Shown in pieces: positions 37,701-44,974 of a stretch of DNA of 64,000 bases. Within the stretch, counting starts at the first letter, position 1. Each line of letters begins with the position of its first letter. Under the pieces are notes generated by a model. It was given only the letters and a program-made list of their open reading frames with translations. It did no database searches and had not been told where the DNA came from. This stretch comes from Shewanella sp. TC10. Lineage in GTDB: Bacteria; Pseudomonadota; Gammaproteobacteria; Enterobacterales; Shewanellaceae. Position numbers and translations under genes: made by a program. The stretch covers positions 30,742 through 94,741 of the forward strand of contig NZ_VKHR01000014.1 in assembly GCF_009663145.1 (NCBI RefSeq), written 5' to 3'.

Positions 37701-39548
37701 TAAACTTACGATTAATAGACTGATATTATTTCCTATTAGTTCGCTTCGTGTTCTCCCAAATATTAGTTCTAAAGAACGGTTTACATCTTTTATATTACCT
37801 CTATCATCTAATACAATTGTTCCATCTAACGTTGTATTAAACACAGCCCTTAATCGATTTGCTGACTCACTTGATTCTTTAGTGCGCTCCTCTATTGTGG
37901 CTAACATTTCATCCATTTTTTGTTTTTCTTTTGCTTTTTCATTGGTTATATCGTTTTGAACACCAATAAAATGCGTTAGTTCTCGATTTTTGTTAAATAC
38001 AGGACCAATAGATAAACTGTTAATAAATGCTTTACCTGATTTAGTGTAATTTGTGATGACAACATCACATGCATTACCTTTATTGATTGCGTGTGACATT
38101 TTTTTTATTAGCTCTTTTTCAGTTCTAGCCCCTTGTAAAAGCCTACAATTTTTACCTAGTACTTCTTCAGCGCTATAGCCGGTAATTTTACTAAATGCTT
38201 TGTTAACAAATATAATGGGTTGATCAGGTAACCGTATGTCTACCACTAAAATTCCAGTTGCTGTCGAATTAATAGCACTACGTTGTAGGTCAAGAATTTC
38301 TTGCTGACTGTTGCTTTTATCTAGCAATTTTTGAGCGTCGATTAATTTGGTTTCTAGTTTTATTAAGTTACTTTTAGTATCAGCACTAACTTCTAATAAA
38401 TTACTCGTTATTGTTTTATCTTTAGTGAGATCACTTATGGTTAACGCTATCTTGTTACTTGGTAAAATTAAATTATTGACTAAATAGCGAATAATAAAAA
38501 AAAGTAAAAATAGAATAAAAATAAACAATATGTAAACATTATTATTCAGCAAGGCTAAGAAAGAATAAGTGTCAGCATTATCGAGTCTAACGAATGTTGA
38601 CCAACCTATATTTTGCAGCTCTTTATAACCGGAAAAATGATTATAAATAGTGATTTGTTCAATTCCTTTACCTTCATGTACTGAACTTTCTGTACCTGAA
38701 AACCCCGCAATCGCACGATCTACACTTGATACTCCTTGTTTCAGTAAATTAGTCTTATTTAAAACTAAAAAATCACGTTGGTAAAAACTTTGCCTCTTAC
38801 TGACAGTGTCATAATCAACTAATAAATACCCTTCTTCATTAATTAGTAACAGTTCTGCGTGATGTAAACCTTTTGTCACTAATTGTTGGTAGAACTCTTT
38901 AAAGACTTCTTCAATAAATATGAAATCAACTATGTTAACCCAAATTCCGACCATTTTATTTTGCTGTGTATATATCGGAGTACCAAACAACATATCGAAG
39001 CGGCCAGGATAGTTATCAATAAATTGCTCTTGTGGCCCATAAATATATACAGGTTGTTTTGAACTTGATTTCGCGCTACGGATTGCTTTAAACCAATCGC
39101 TATTAGCGATAGTAATTTGGTCTAGGTTAGATAAAGGAACTTTTTCTGATTGACTGTTTTTTGTTGATTCAATTAAGACCTTCCCTTGCAAATCTAGAAT
39201 CGCAATTTTTGAGTATGCACTCCTAGATTGAATTAAGGAATTTAATTTGGATTCAAATTCTTTGCTTAAGGTAATGTCAGTCAACTTCTGCTCAGTGACA
39301 TCACCTATAAATAAAGGCAGCAACTTTGCATCTTGCTGGTGTTCATAGAGCGTTTTTTCAATCTGTGTTGTCAGTAGTTTTACTTCTCGCTCGTAGAAGG
39401 AAACGGTCTTTTCTTCGAATGTGCTGTTTATATTCAGTATAAATATGAAAATAGCACCTATTAAAAACAATGAGGCAACAACCAACGAAAGGAATATCTT
39501 TTTATTGTTATTCAATTTGAGTTTCCTCTTGATGAATTCCAAACCCAA
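34737..39548 (-). CDS. LOV-domain hybrid sensor histidine kinase with receiver and Hpt domains
   Basis: This 1603-residue protein has, in order, a membrane helix (about 18-40), a periplasmic Cache-like sensor (to about 335), a second helix (336-356), four PAS domains, a HisKA domain with His980 in 'FLATMSHEIRTPMNG', a HATPase (N1097, 'DNGIGIS', 'GGTGLGLSI'), a degenerate receiver-like region (about 1210-1310), a receiver (Asp1400 in 'LLTDCHMPNMDG') and an Hpt domain (His1548 in 'SKSHAAKGAS'). The first PAS (about 423-535) has the LOV photoreceptor signature: 'GKNCRLLQG' with Cys468, 'NYTKSGKAFIN' and 'FIGVQNDIT'. Blue-light sensing through a flavin is therefore likely. The start is TTG behind GAGGTAGG and overlaps the REC-EAL gene by 41 bases, so translation is coupled. 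Confidence 0.9.
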   Translation of the reverse strand: MGLEFIKRKLKLNNNKKIFLSLVVASLFLIGAIFIFILNINSTFEEKTVSFYEREVKLLTTQIEKTLYEHQQDAKLLPLFIGDVTEQKLTDITLSKEFESKLNSLIQSRSAYSKIAILDLQGKVLIESTKNSQSEKVPLSNLDQITIANSDWFKAIRSAKSSSKQPVYIYGPQEQFIDNYPGRFDMLFGTPIYTQQNKMVGIWVNIVDFIFIEEVFKEFYQQLVTKGLHHAELLLINEEGYLLVDYDTVSKRQSFYQRDFLVLNKTNLLKQGVSSVDRAIAGFSGTESSVHEGKGIEQITIYNHFSGYKELQNIGWSTFVRLDNADTYSFLALLNNNVYILFIFILFLLFFIIRYLVNNLILPSNKIALTISDLTKDKTITSNLLEVSADTKSNLIKLETKLIDAQKLLDKSNSQQEILDLQRSAINSTATGILVVDIRLPDQPIIFVNKAFSKITGYSAEEVLGKNCRLLQGARTEKELIKKMSHAINKGNACDVVITNYTKSGKAFINSLSIGPVFNKNRELTHFIGVQNDITNEKAKEKQKMDEMLATIEERTKESSESANRLRAVFNTTLDGTIVLDDRGNIKDVNRSLELIFGRTRSELIGNNISLLIVSLQYNQSDHLNKSPFKDWVESYISTPQKLYGLHKAGHHIPIELSVGETELESQMMYVAILRDISFQEQIKQREQELQNKLHDQELIYRTAFNQAAVGIARIGIDSSFVEVNQKMCEILGYEENILLTKHIKDVTYKEDLPQSFKYIRELLDNKKLFFNTDKRYVRENGDVFWANLSASLVRDADTNEPKFFIAVVEDITERIESAEALLLANNERDKLLSGINLASEAGGVCNWSFDIKSGELKWDTRMYDLYGIERNKPLIYSDWRDAVHPDDVEVAEKEIADAIEQVCSLKTEFRVINLNNKSTKWIQCSADLSLDEDNNPITMYGINIDLTHEKEIQWALEKETQAAKQSSKSKSRFLATMSHEIRTPMNGVIGMIDLLRNTPLNSDQKRMVTTIRDSSFSLLDIINDILDFSKIESGQIEIDLSPCDVLSLVEKTMDSVWISASNKNVELYIEPDLQMPKEIMLDSVRVRQILLNIVGNAIKFSGGNNSRGTVTVKTLYANNFISLEVIDNGIGISTEQQQKLFVPFSQADSSTTRKFGGTGLGLSITKSFTDLMNGKIEIQSELGQGSSFKVSVPVNDTYSDESKFQDFDFSQYEIFISCSNHHLANTCLFIFSQLKHQGLSLIDLADNEKILDSIKPAIIITDSEQFKYSEDYQLVKSLLLNADPIEQKGHIDPYTYVVGTHPLKPTELILGLAVLCGLESPLIDWSTQAEKQNAKVIPQTIEEAELNQSLILVAEDQPTNRLVLGKQLESLGYAYEMTEDGIIALEQWQTGRFSLLLTDCHMPNMDGLELTRAIRDIENQQNLKPITIIAVTANAMVGESDNCFDAGMDDYIAKPIEINTLKETIEKYLKIRDLNLSDKPANNTEQLSESLNPAIDFEKLKAVIGTDDKEITNEILAMFWTSVQQDFELIQIGLKEKEPEIIRSKSHAAKGASVSSGAIDLSEQFKWIEKNNNDFDGVEKRFEKINEQLLLIKQVLESRQVI

Positions 39549-40731
39549 GGCCTACCTCATTAATTTTATCTACCATATCTTTTGCAGGTAGTGGCTTCGA
39601 AAAGTAAAAGCCTTGCGCTATTGAGCAGCCAAGTTTTTGAATTAAACATTTCGTTTCATAATCCTCTACACCTTCAGCAACTGCCAGTAATTCAAGATCA
39701 TTGGCTAATGAGATACTTCTTCTAAAAAGAGCTTGAGACTTAGTATTATTAATGATGTCAGACACAAAACATCTATCAATTTTTAATTCATCAAATGGCA
39801 ACATATGGAGTTGCTCTAATGAAGCAAATCCTGTCCCAAAATCATCAATCGATAATTTAAATTTCATCATGCGTAATCTTAATAGCGCAACAATCATTAC
39901 TGACGGGTTAGAAGGTATTGCAGTTTCCGTTAGCTCACAGGTAATTGAACTATTTGAAATTGAGTTAGCCGATGCTTCGCTTTCAATCCATTGAGGCACC
40001 ATTTCTTCATCGAGTATTTTTCCTGATAAATTTATTGACAGATTTAAAGTTGAATATTGCTTTTTCAATTTCGAAAATTGATAAAACGCATCGGTAATGA
40101 CTGCTTTTGTTAGAGGAAAAATTAAACCTGTCTCTTCTGCTGCATTGATAAATTCTGAGGGCGCTATGATTCTGTCACCATCAACAATTCTTGCTAAGGC
40201 TTCAAAACCACATATTCGATTTGTGTTGAGGTTGTATTGAGGTTGAAAGAATGCTTTCACATGCCCTTGTTTTATATGGTTATCTAATTGATTCTGAGTA
40301 AGTTTTATAGTCGCTTTAGCTTTCGGGAAGATAGTTAACTTAGTTGCTTGCTCTATAAACCCTTTCAACATGGTTGAGGTTATTGGTTTGGGAACAATTG
40401 CTAGAATATTTAAATGATAATGAGTGGCTAAGACTTTTGCTGAATTAAGTAATGTTTCATCTTCCCCACTGAAAAGAACAATTGGACTGCTATATTGAAC
40501 CTCAATTAAGCGCTGCAATAGATATAGCCCATCTTTAACAGGCATATTTAAATCACAAAATACCATGTCAAAATGCTGTTCTTTTATGAAGGTAAAAGCT
40601 TCTAAACCGTCAGAAGCTTCAGTTATCTCAAAGTTTCCGAGCAGCTGTAGGCTTTTGATGAAAATCCGTCTTATGATCTGCTGATCATCTACAACTAATA
40701 TGGAATGTATTTTTTTCTTTGCTCTCACCAT
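39508..40731 (-). CDS. response regulator with EAL c-di-GMP phosphodiesterase domain
   Basis: A receiver domain ('HSILVVDDQQIIRRIF', Asp60 in 'MVFCDLNMPVKDG') is joined to an EAL domain. The EAL catalytic motifs look intact: 'FEALARI', 'NLSINLSG', 'CELTET', 'LSIDDFGTGFASLEQL', 'LPFDELKIDR', 'AVAEGVEDYE' and 'AQGFYFSKPLP'. It should hydrolyse c-di-GMP when phosphorylated or released. The frame opens at TTG 40872 with no ribosome site and a hydrophobic run that does not belong to the family; GGAGG lies just before ATG 40731/GTG 40728, so I start there (about 407 residues). It is the first gene of the signalling operon and overlaps the LOV kinase gene. Confidence 0.88.
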   Translation of the reverse strand: MVRAKKKIHSILVVDDQQIIRRIFIKSLQLLGNFEITEASDGLEAFTFIKEQHFDMVFCDLNMPVKDGLYLLQRLIEVQYSSPIVLFSGEDETLLNSAKVLATHYHLNILAIVPKPITSTMLKGFIEQATKLTIFPKAKATIKLTQNQLDNHIKQGHVKAFFQPQYNLNTNRICGFEALARIVDGDRIIAPSEFINAAEETGLIFPLTKAVITDAFYQFSKLKKQYSTLNLSINLSGKILDEEMVPQWIESEASANSISNSSITCELTETAIPSNPSVMIVALLRLRMMKFKLSIDDFGTGFASLEQLHMLPFDELKIDRCFVSDIINNTKSQALFRRSISLANDLELLAVAEGVEDYETKCLIQKLGCSIAQGFYFSKPLPAKDMVDKINEVGLGFGIHQEETQIE

Positions 40732-40890
40732 ACCTCCACTTATTCGAAGTTCCTTTTCATAAAATAAGTATAGACATAAATAAGAAAAAACAAGGAAGAA
40801 ACAGGATGTTGCTAGATAAGGTTTAATACATTGATCACATAAAGACGAAGCAGTTTGAAACTTATCACTCAATCAAAGCTTTTGACCGAA

Positions 40891-40942
40891 GCAATTAACC
40901 CTATTAATTAACCTAAGCAATTAACCTAACCAATTAAGAATA
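40891..40942. repeat. degenerate 13-bp tandem array upstream of the signalling operon
   Basis: Four consecutive 13-mers: GCAATTAACCCTA, TTAATTAACCTAA, GCAATTAACCTAA and CCAATTAAGAATA. They lie between the signalling operon and the STAS-like pseudogene. Similar 13-14 bp arrays occur at 52227-52281, 52364-52405 and 53657-53696. Confidence 0.65.
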
Positions 40943-40969
40943 CTAAAATGTCTGCTGAGCATTATAACC

Positions 40970-41018
40970 CCCTAAACACACTATAAATTTATACTTAAGC
41001 TTAAGAAGGTGTTTAGGG
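40970..41018. repeat. nested palindromes after the STAS-like pseudogene
   Basis: Arms CCCTAAACAC (40970-40979) and GTGTTTAGGG (41009-41018) enclose two abutting 12-bp perfect palindromes, TATAAATTTATA (40982-40993) and CTTAAGCTTAAG (40994-41005). The unit could form a branched cruciform or act as a terminator. Confidence 0.7.
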
Positions 41019-41026
41019 TTTCCGTA

Positions 41027-41407
41027 TTAGTTCAATAACCACTGAAGTGCTTCGTCTTTATCTTCAAAAAACTGTGATTCGCCGTGTATAAACCATTTCG
41101 CAATTTTGCCAGCAACCTCTTGCTAGCCTTTATTACCGTATATGGCTATTTTTTCAAATTCGTTGCCATGTTTAAGCCCTAGCTTTAAATCATCCCACGC
41201 AGCTCTCATTTCCCAGCCGTCTAACTCTGTACCATCAATGAAAACTTTCACCTTAGGATGGTTAACTTCTGCTAAAGCAGAATCGATAATTGGCGTTATT
41301 GTTAAGTAATCCTGATGAGTTAATGTCCCTTTCGCTTTTAGTGATAAAAAAATGTCGTTGTTAATTCTCTCTATGCCTATAGAAAAGCCATGTGATTCCT
41401 GGGTCAT
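41027..41407 (-). pseudogene. STAS/SEC14-like (SpoIIAA-like, DUF3478) protein with an internal amber codon
   Basis: The first 94 codons encode 'FSIGIERINNDIFLSLKAKGTLTHQDYL...VKVFIDGTELDGWEMRAAWDDLKLGLKHGNEFEKIAIYGNKG' and then meet TAG at 41125-41123. The frame continues beyond it to TAA at 41027 with 'QEVAGKIAKWFIHGESQFFEDKDEALQWLLN', exactly the usual C-terminal part of this family, in which Trp precedes the QE. One TGG-to-TAG change explains the break. Full-length relatives have about 126 residues, matching the restored frame. The role of the family is unknown; it resembles lipid-binding SEC14/STAS folds. Start ATG 41407 has GAAGGAGAAA upstream. Confidence 0.85.
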
Positions 41408-41482
41408 AAATTTCTCCTTCTAACATTGATAGCGACGAACCGAATTTCTATCTCAATACAAAGCTAGCATATTTGTACAAAA

Positions 41483-41508
41483 AAAAAGCTACCCAAAGGT
41501 AGCTTTTT
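41483..41508 (-). terminator. terminator downstream of the HEPN-like gene
   Basis: AAAAAGCTACC and GGTAGCTTTTT form an 11-bp stem around CAAA, with a longer T run on the minus strand. It may also act on the plus strand. Confidence 0.8.
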
Positions 41509-41521
41509 ACAAGTATTGAAT

Positions 41522-41602
41522 TTAGAAATTCATAGGTGCATTGAGACGGAATGTTCGCCCTGTTTGGTAATGATAAACGGTACGTGGCTTAGCTTGAGGG
41601 TT
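41522..41602 (-). pseudogene. C-terminal remnant of a TonB-dependent receptor
   Basis: A 26-codon frame on the minus strand reads NPQAKPRTVYHYQTGRTFRL followed by NAPMNF and a stop. A 'GRTFRLNA...F' ending is the typical last beta strand of TonB-dependent outer-membrane receptors, whose final residue is Phe. No other receptor sequence remains upstream, so the rest of the gene has been deleted. This short match is suggestive rather than proven. Confidence 0.5.
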
Positions 41603-41668
41603 TTAAATTTTTGCATATATTGCAGCTGTGTTCTGCTCGACTATTTAAATGATTTAACACACTACTAG

Positions 41669-42238
41669 CTAGTTTTTTACTGGATCATTAGATTGTAATT
41701 TTAATTGGTTTAAATGATCGACTAATACAAAGCATAATTCTATGTACTGAACAGCTTCTACTTTGCCAACTTCATACCCTTTTGCATGGGCAACTTTATT
41801 TCGAAGAACACGTAGTTCGCTGAATAATTTTGCTTTTTTAGTATCAATGATTTGTTCAGTGACTAGTGTTTCTTCAATGTCTTTATAGCGTGTAATAGAA
41901 TCTAAAATGACATTCGGCAGTTTGGTACTGATAAGGTTTTCTGCAGCTTTATCTACTTCACTCCAAGCTTGCAAAATTGATGAGCTGGGAAGGTTTTCAA
42001 CTGATGCGATTAAAACAGATTTTTTATCGATTTCCAGTTCAGGAAATGCCCCTTCGGCCTTTTTAGATACCGCTTTTAAATCTTGGCCAAACTCCACTTC
42101 AAAATCTTTGAATTTAAACTTTTTGGCTAATGGAATTAACGCTGACAATGGCTTTTGAAGTGTGACGACACTAAAAATAAAAACTAGCGGCCAAGCTAGT
42201 TTATCTAATAACTCAATAAAAAATTGCATTCCATTCAT
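41669..42238 (-). CDS. membrane-anchored protein with HEPN-like RNxxxH motif, function unknown
   Basis: The 189-residue protein has one N-terminal membrane helix ('FFIELLDKLAWPLVFIFSVVTL') and a cytosolic helical domain. 'ILQAWSEVDKAAENLI' and 'LFSELRVLRNKVAHAKGY' contain an R-x4-H element similar to HEPN domains, often found in nucleic-acid-linked or stress proteins. The wider function is unknown and I do not assign one. It stands alone with its own terminator; no toxin or antitoxin partner gene is adjacent. The ATG start has a weak ribosome site, and MNGMQFF gives a second possible start three codons later. Confidence 0.65.
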   Translation of the reverse strand: MNGMQFFIELLDKLAWPLVFIFSVVTLQKPLSALIPLAKKFKFKDFEVEFGQDLKAVSKKAEGAFPELEIDKKSVLIASVENLPSSSILQAWSEVDKAAENLISTKLPNVILDSITRYKDIEETLVTEQIIDTKKAKLFSELRVLRNKVAHAKGYEVGKVEAVQYIELCFVLVDHLNQLKLQSNDPVKN

Positions 42239-42279
42239 TTACTGACAAATCCTTTGTTCAAATTATCTAAATTAAGTTA

Positions 42280-42588
42280 TTACATTTTCTGTCTTTCTTC
42301 TACACACTCGTAAGAACCCATTTCAAACTCACGACACACCCATGGTCGATTCTCATAAATCGTACACATTAGGGTTTCTCTATCAACAGCAATACACCAA
42401 CCATCGTCTAGGCGTTTCATCACTTCACCGCCCCATTGATCTTCACCGATATATTCTTTGGGTACGCCTGTCTCTGAGATTAAAATCACTTCTAATTTAC
42501 AACAACACGCTTTACAACCAGTACAGGTTATATTGGGATCGATATCTGTACTATCTATACTTAAAATTTCAGGGATTTCTATTTTCAT
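42280..42588 (-). CDS. YkgJ-family cysteine cluster protein
   Basis: The about 102-residue protein has the CxxCxxCC core ('TCTGCKACCCKLEV') and the later cysteines in 'MCTIYENRPWVCREFEMGSYEC', spaced as in YkgJ proteins thought to bind an Fe-S or zinc centre. The molecular role is unknown. The longest frame opens with TTG (42627); the ATG at 42588 (MKIEIPEIL) is the better start because the extra 13 residues are not typical, though neither has a clear ribosome site. It is in tandem with the membrane HEPN-like gene but no operon is evident. Confidence 0.85.
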   Translation of the reverse strand: MKIEIPEILSIDSTDIDPNITCTGCKACCCKLEVILISETGVPKEYIGEDQWGGEVMKRLDDGWCIAVDRETLMCTIYENRPWVCREFEMGSYECVEERQKM

Positions 42589-42732
42589 ATCAGCCGTTGC
42601 TGTAGCGTATAGCTGTATTTTAAACAAATAAGCTAAGTGTGTTATCTAGGGCAGATGATACCTTAGCCCCGTACTTATACATAACTTAATGACTGAATAG
42701 CGTGAAATTTGCAGAATTAATTAACCAATAAA

Positions 42733-43443
42733 TTAATAAGTCAGTGACTTAACCTCATCTATTGTTAAATATCGCCATGCTCCAGTAGGAATATCTACCG
42801 TTAAGTTTCCAATCTTTTCGCGGTGTAACTGTTTTACTTTATTCCCTACAGCAAAGAACATTCTTTTGACTTGGTGGTAGCGTCCTTCAGAAATAGTCAA
42901 TAAAACTTGATGTGCAGCATCATGGCTTGATTCTGTTTCAATGTTCTCAAGCTTAGCGGGTAACGTGGGTTTAGATTCACCCTGTAACAGCAAGCCTTCA
43001 GTAAATCTTTCAGCTGTACCTTGTATTAATGCTTTTGCTAATGTGACTCGATATGTTTTCTCACATTGCATTTCTGGTCTCATGATATTAAAAGACCAGC
43101 GACCATCATCAGTGATAAGCACTAAACCTGTTGTGTCGGCGTCTAATCGGCCAGCAATATGAAGCTCATCCTTATTCTCAATTTCAAGATAATGTAAAAT
43201 CGAAGGATAATCTCCATCTACATTTGAGCATATTGTATCGACTGGCTTATTAAACATTAAATACCTAAAAGGCCTTGGGACTAACTGCTTACCTTGATAT
43301 TCAATATAATTATTTTCATGCACTTGATAGCGTACATCTGTTATCACATCTTGATTAACTCGTATCTCACCTGATTCAATGCAAGTAATAACAGTTGGTT
43401 TACTCAATTGTGTACTACGTAAAACAAATTTATCTAGACGCAT
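42733..43443 (-). CDS. rsuA: RsuA-family ribosomal RNA pseudouridine synthase (16S U516)
   Basis: The 236-residue protein starts with an S4 RNA-binding domain ('MRLDKFVLRSTQLSKPTVITCIESGEIRVN') and continues with the pseudouridine synthase core. 'AGRLDADTTGLVLITDDGRWS' carries the catalytic Asp, and the KTY (ECEKTYRV) and 'GRYHQVKRMFFAVGN' motifs follow. This is the RsuA layout that modifies U516 in 16S rRNA; RluE/RluF-like enzymes share these motifs, so subfamily is likely but not certain. It is monocistronic. Confidence 0.9.
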   Translation of the reverse strand: MRLDKFVLRSTQLSKPTVITCIESGEIRVNQDVITDVRYQVHENNYIEYQGKQLVPRPFRYLMFNKPVDTICSNVDGDYPSILHYLEIENKDELHIAGRLDADTTGLVLITDDGRWSFNIMRPEMQCEKTYRVTLAKALIQGTAERFTEGLLLQGESKPTLPAKLENIETESSHDAAHQVLLTISEGRYHQVKRMFFAVGNKVKQLHREKIGNLTVDIPTGAWRYLTIDEVKSLTY

Positions 43444-43512
43444 GTGTTTCGATATTTCCTACTATATTGTTTTGTTCAACTGAGACATTTAGAAATTGGG
43501 ACATATAGCAAC

Positions 43513-44805
43513 TTAGGCTCCGATGAGTTTACGTGAATGCTTGTTTAACACTAGCTGCATCATCTTAGTAAACATCACACTTGCAGCTATGGAACTGATT
43601 AAACTCAACAAGCCGTATACTAGTATCTCAGGTGCACTTCTATCAATCAAAAACCAATCTTGTACCGCATAAATGACCCATCCCATAAAAAAGACATGTA
43701 AAAAGTAAATTGAAAATGCCATATCACCTAATGCAGTTACCGCTCTTTTGGTACTTTCTAATTTACTACTGACTAACAAAGGGTGTTTAGCAATACCCTC
43801 TTGGTCAACAAGCCAATGTAATCCGTATAAAACGGTGGCTGTGATAATGACTTTTTGTGCATAAATCAGTGACTGTCTTAATGAAAACCATCCAATGTCA
43901 GTAAAGTCATAAAAGTAGCTGCTAGTAATCGATATACTTAAGATGACTAATAGCGTCAAAAGCATTTTAATATGGTTGCCAATCCAATCTAATACTTGCT
44001 GATAATAGTTACCTGCAAACATGCCTAATGTGTAAGCGCCTATAAAGTAAATAAAGGTCTGCAATTTAATAAAGTCAGGGAATGGACTTCGCGAAATGAT
44101 AAGCGGTAACAATATGATGACAATTGAGACTAACGATAGCTCAGGCCTTCTCGCTATACTCCACAGTAATGGAGTCAATGCATACAAGGCCATTAACACC
44201 GGGATATACCACAAATGAATAGATGCTTTTCCCGTCCACACACTAAGTAAAAATTGTTTGATATCCCCTTCTGCTTGCCAGCCTCCATAAAATGAAAAAT
44301 AACATAGAGATACCGCAATATAAGGCAGTAAAACATTGATAAGTTTGCTTAGATAAAACTGCTTCCAGGACCGTTTAGCGAGTATCAAGCTGAATAACAG
44401 CCCAGATATAATGGCAAAATAGAGTGTAGAGCCATGAAATAGCATTTCTGTCACTGAGAACAGTACTTCCAAACCCACAGAGTCTAAAGAACCCGTCCAG
44501 AAAATCATAAATGACCATGCATGCGCCCCTACAATTGCAATAATGGCCAAACCTCTTAACAGGTGTAATGGTCGATTGAATTGTAAATGATGATAATTTA
44601 GCGGTTTATTCTTTTGTCCTTCAATAGCGTTACTTTCATTGGGCACAATAGCCTTACTATCGTTGGGCTCAGTAACAATATCTAATGCTTTAGTTATCGA
44701 AAGAGAACAATTGGGGTCAGATTCTGACGAATTTTTTGTTGGTTGTTTTAAATATGGTGTCGATTCTGGATTTGAAGAACGTGGCGATAGATGTTTAGTT
44801 ATCAT
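43513..44805 (-). CDS. acyltransferase-3 family membrane protein
   Basis: The 430-residue integral membrane protein has about ten helices after a 70-residue polar, Ser/Asn-rich N-terminus. The family's first-helix motif, 'RPLHLLRGLAIIAIVGAHAWSF', is present, with the His/Arg pair thought to matter for acyl transfer. Relatives acylate polysaccharides, lipids or glycans in the envelope; the substrate is not evident here. The long variable N-terminus is unusual for the family; an internal start near residue 70 (HHLQFNRPLHLL) is possible but has no clear ribosome site. No sugar-biosynthesis gene is adjacent. Confidence 0.85.
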   Translation of the reverse strand: MITKHLSPRSSNPESTPYLKQPTKNSSESDPNCSLSITKALDIVTEPNDSKAIVPNESNAIEGQKNKPLNYHHLQFNRPLHLLRGLAIIAIVGAHAWSFMIFWTGSLDSVGLEVLFSVTEMLFHGSTLYFAIISGLLFSLILAKRSWKQFYLSKLINVLLPYIAVSLCYFSFYGGWQAEGDIKQFLLSVWTGKASIHLWYIPVLMALYALTPLLWSIARRPELSLVSIVIILLPLIISRSPFPDFIKLQTFIYFIGAYTLGMFAGNYYQQVLDWIGNHIKMLLTLLVILSISITSSYFYDFTDIGWFSLRQSLIYAQKVIITATVLYGLHWLVDQEGIAKHPLLVSSKLESTKRAVTALGDMAFSIYFLHVFFMGWVIYAVQDWFLIDRSAPEILVYGLLSLISSIAASVMFTKMMQLVLNKHSRKLIGA

Positions 44806-44974
44806 ATTGCTTTCTTATTAGCATTACCTTAACTAGCTAACCTATCGACTGTATAAAGATTATTCAATTACATACGATTGCACCCAATGATTTAAGTGAT
44901 TGCAAATTATATAAGCAAATAAACTCATTATTTAAAAGCATATTACTTAACCCACTCAGACAGTTTACAAGGTG

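Noticed and set aside
40732..40872. Extended N-terminus of the REC-EAL protein with a hydrophobic stretch that could be a membrane helix
   Set aside because: It needs a TTG start without a ribosome site; GGAGG immediately upstream of ATG 40731/GTG 40728 and the receiver domain boundary favour the shorter protein.
41669..42238. HEPN-type toxin of a toxin-antitoxin pair
   Set aside because: Only the R-x4-H element is seen, the protein is membrane-anchored, and no partner gene is adjacent.
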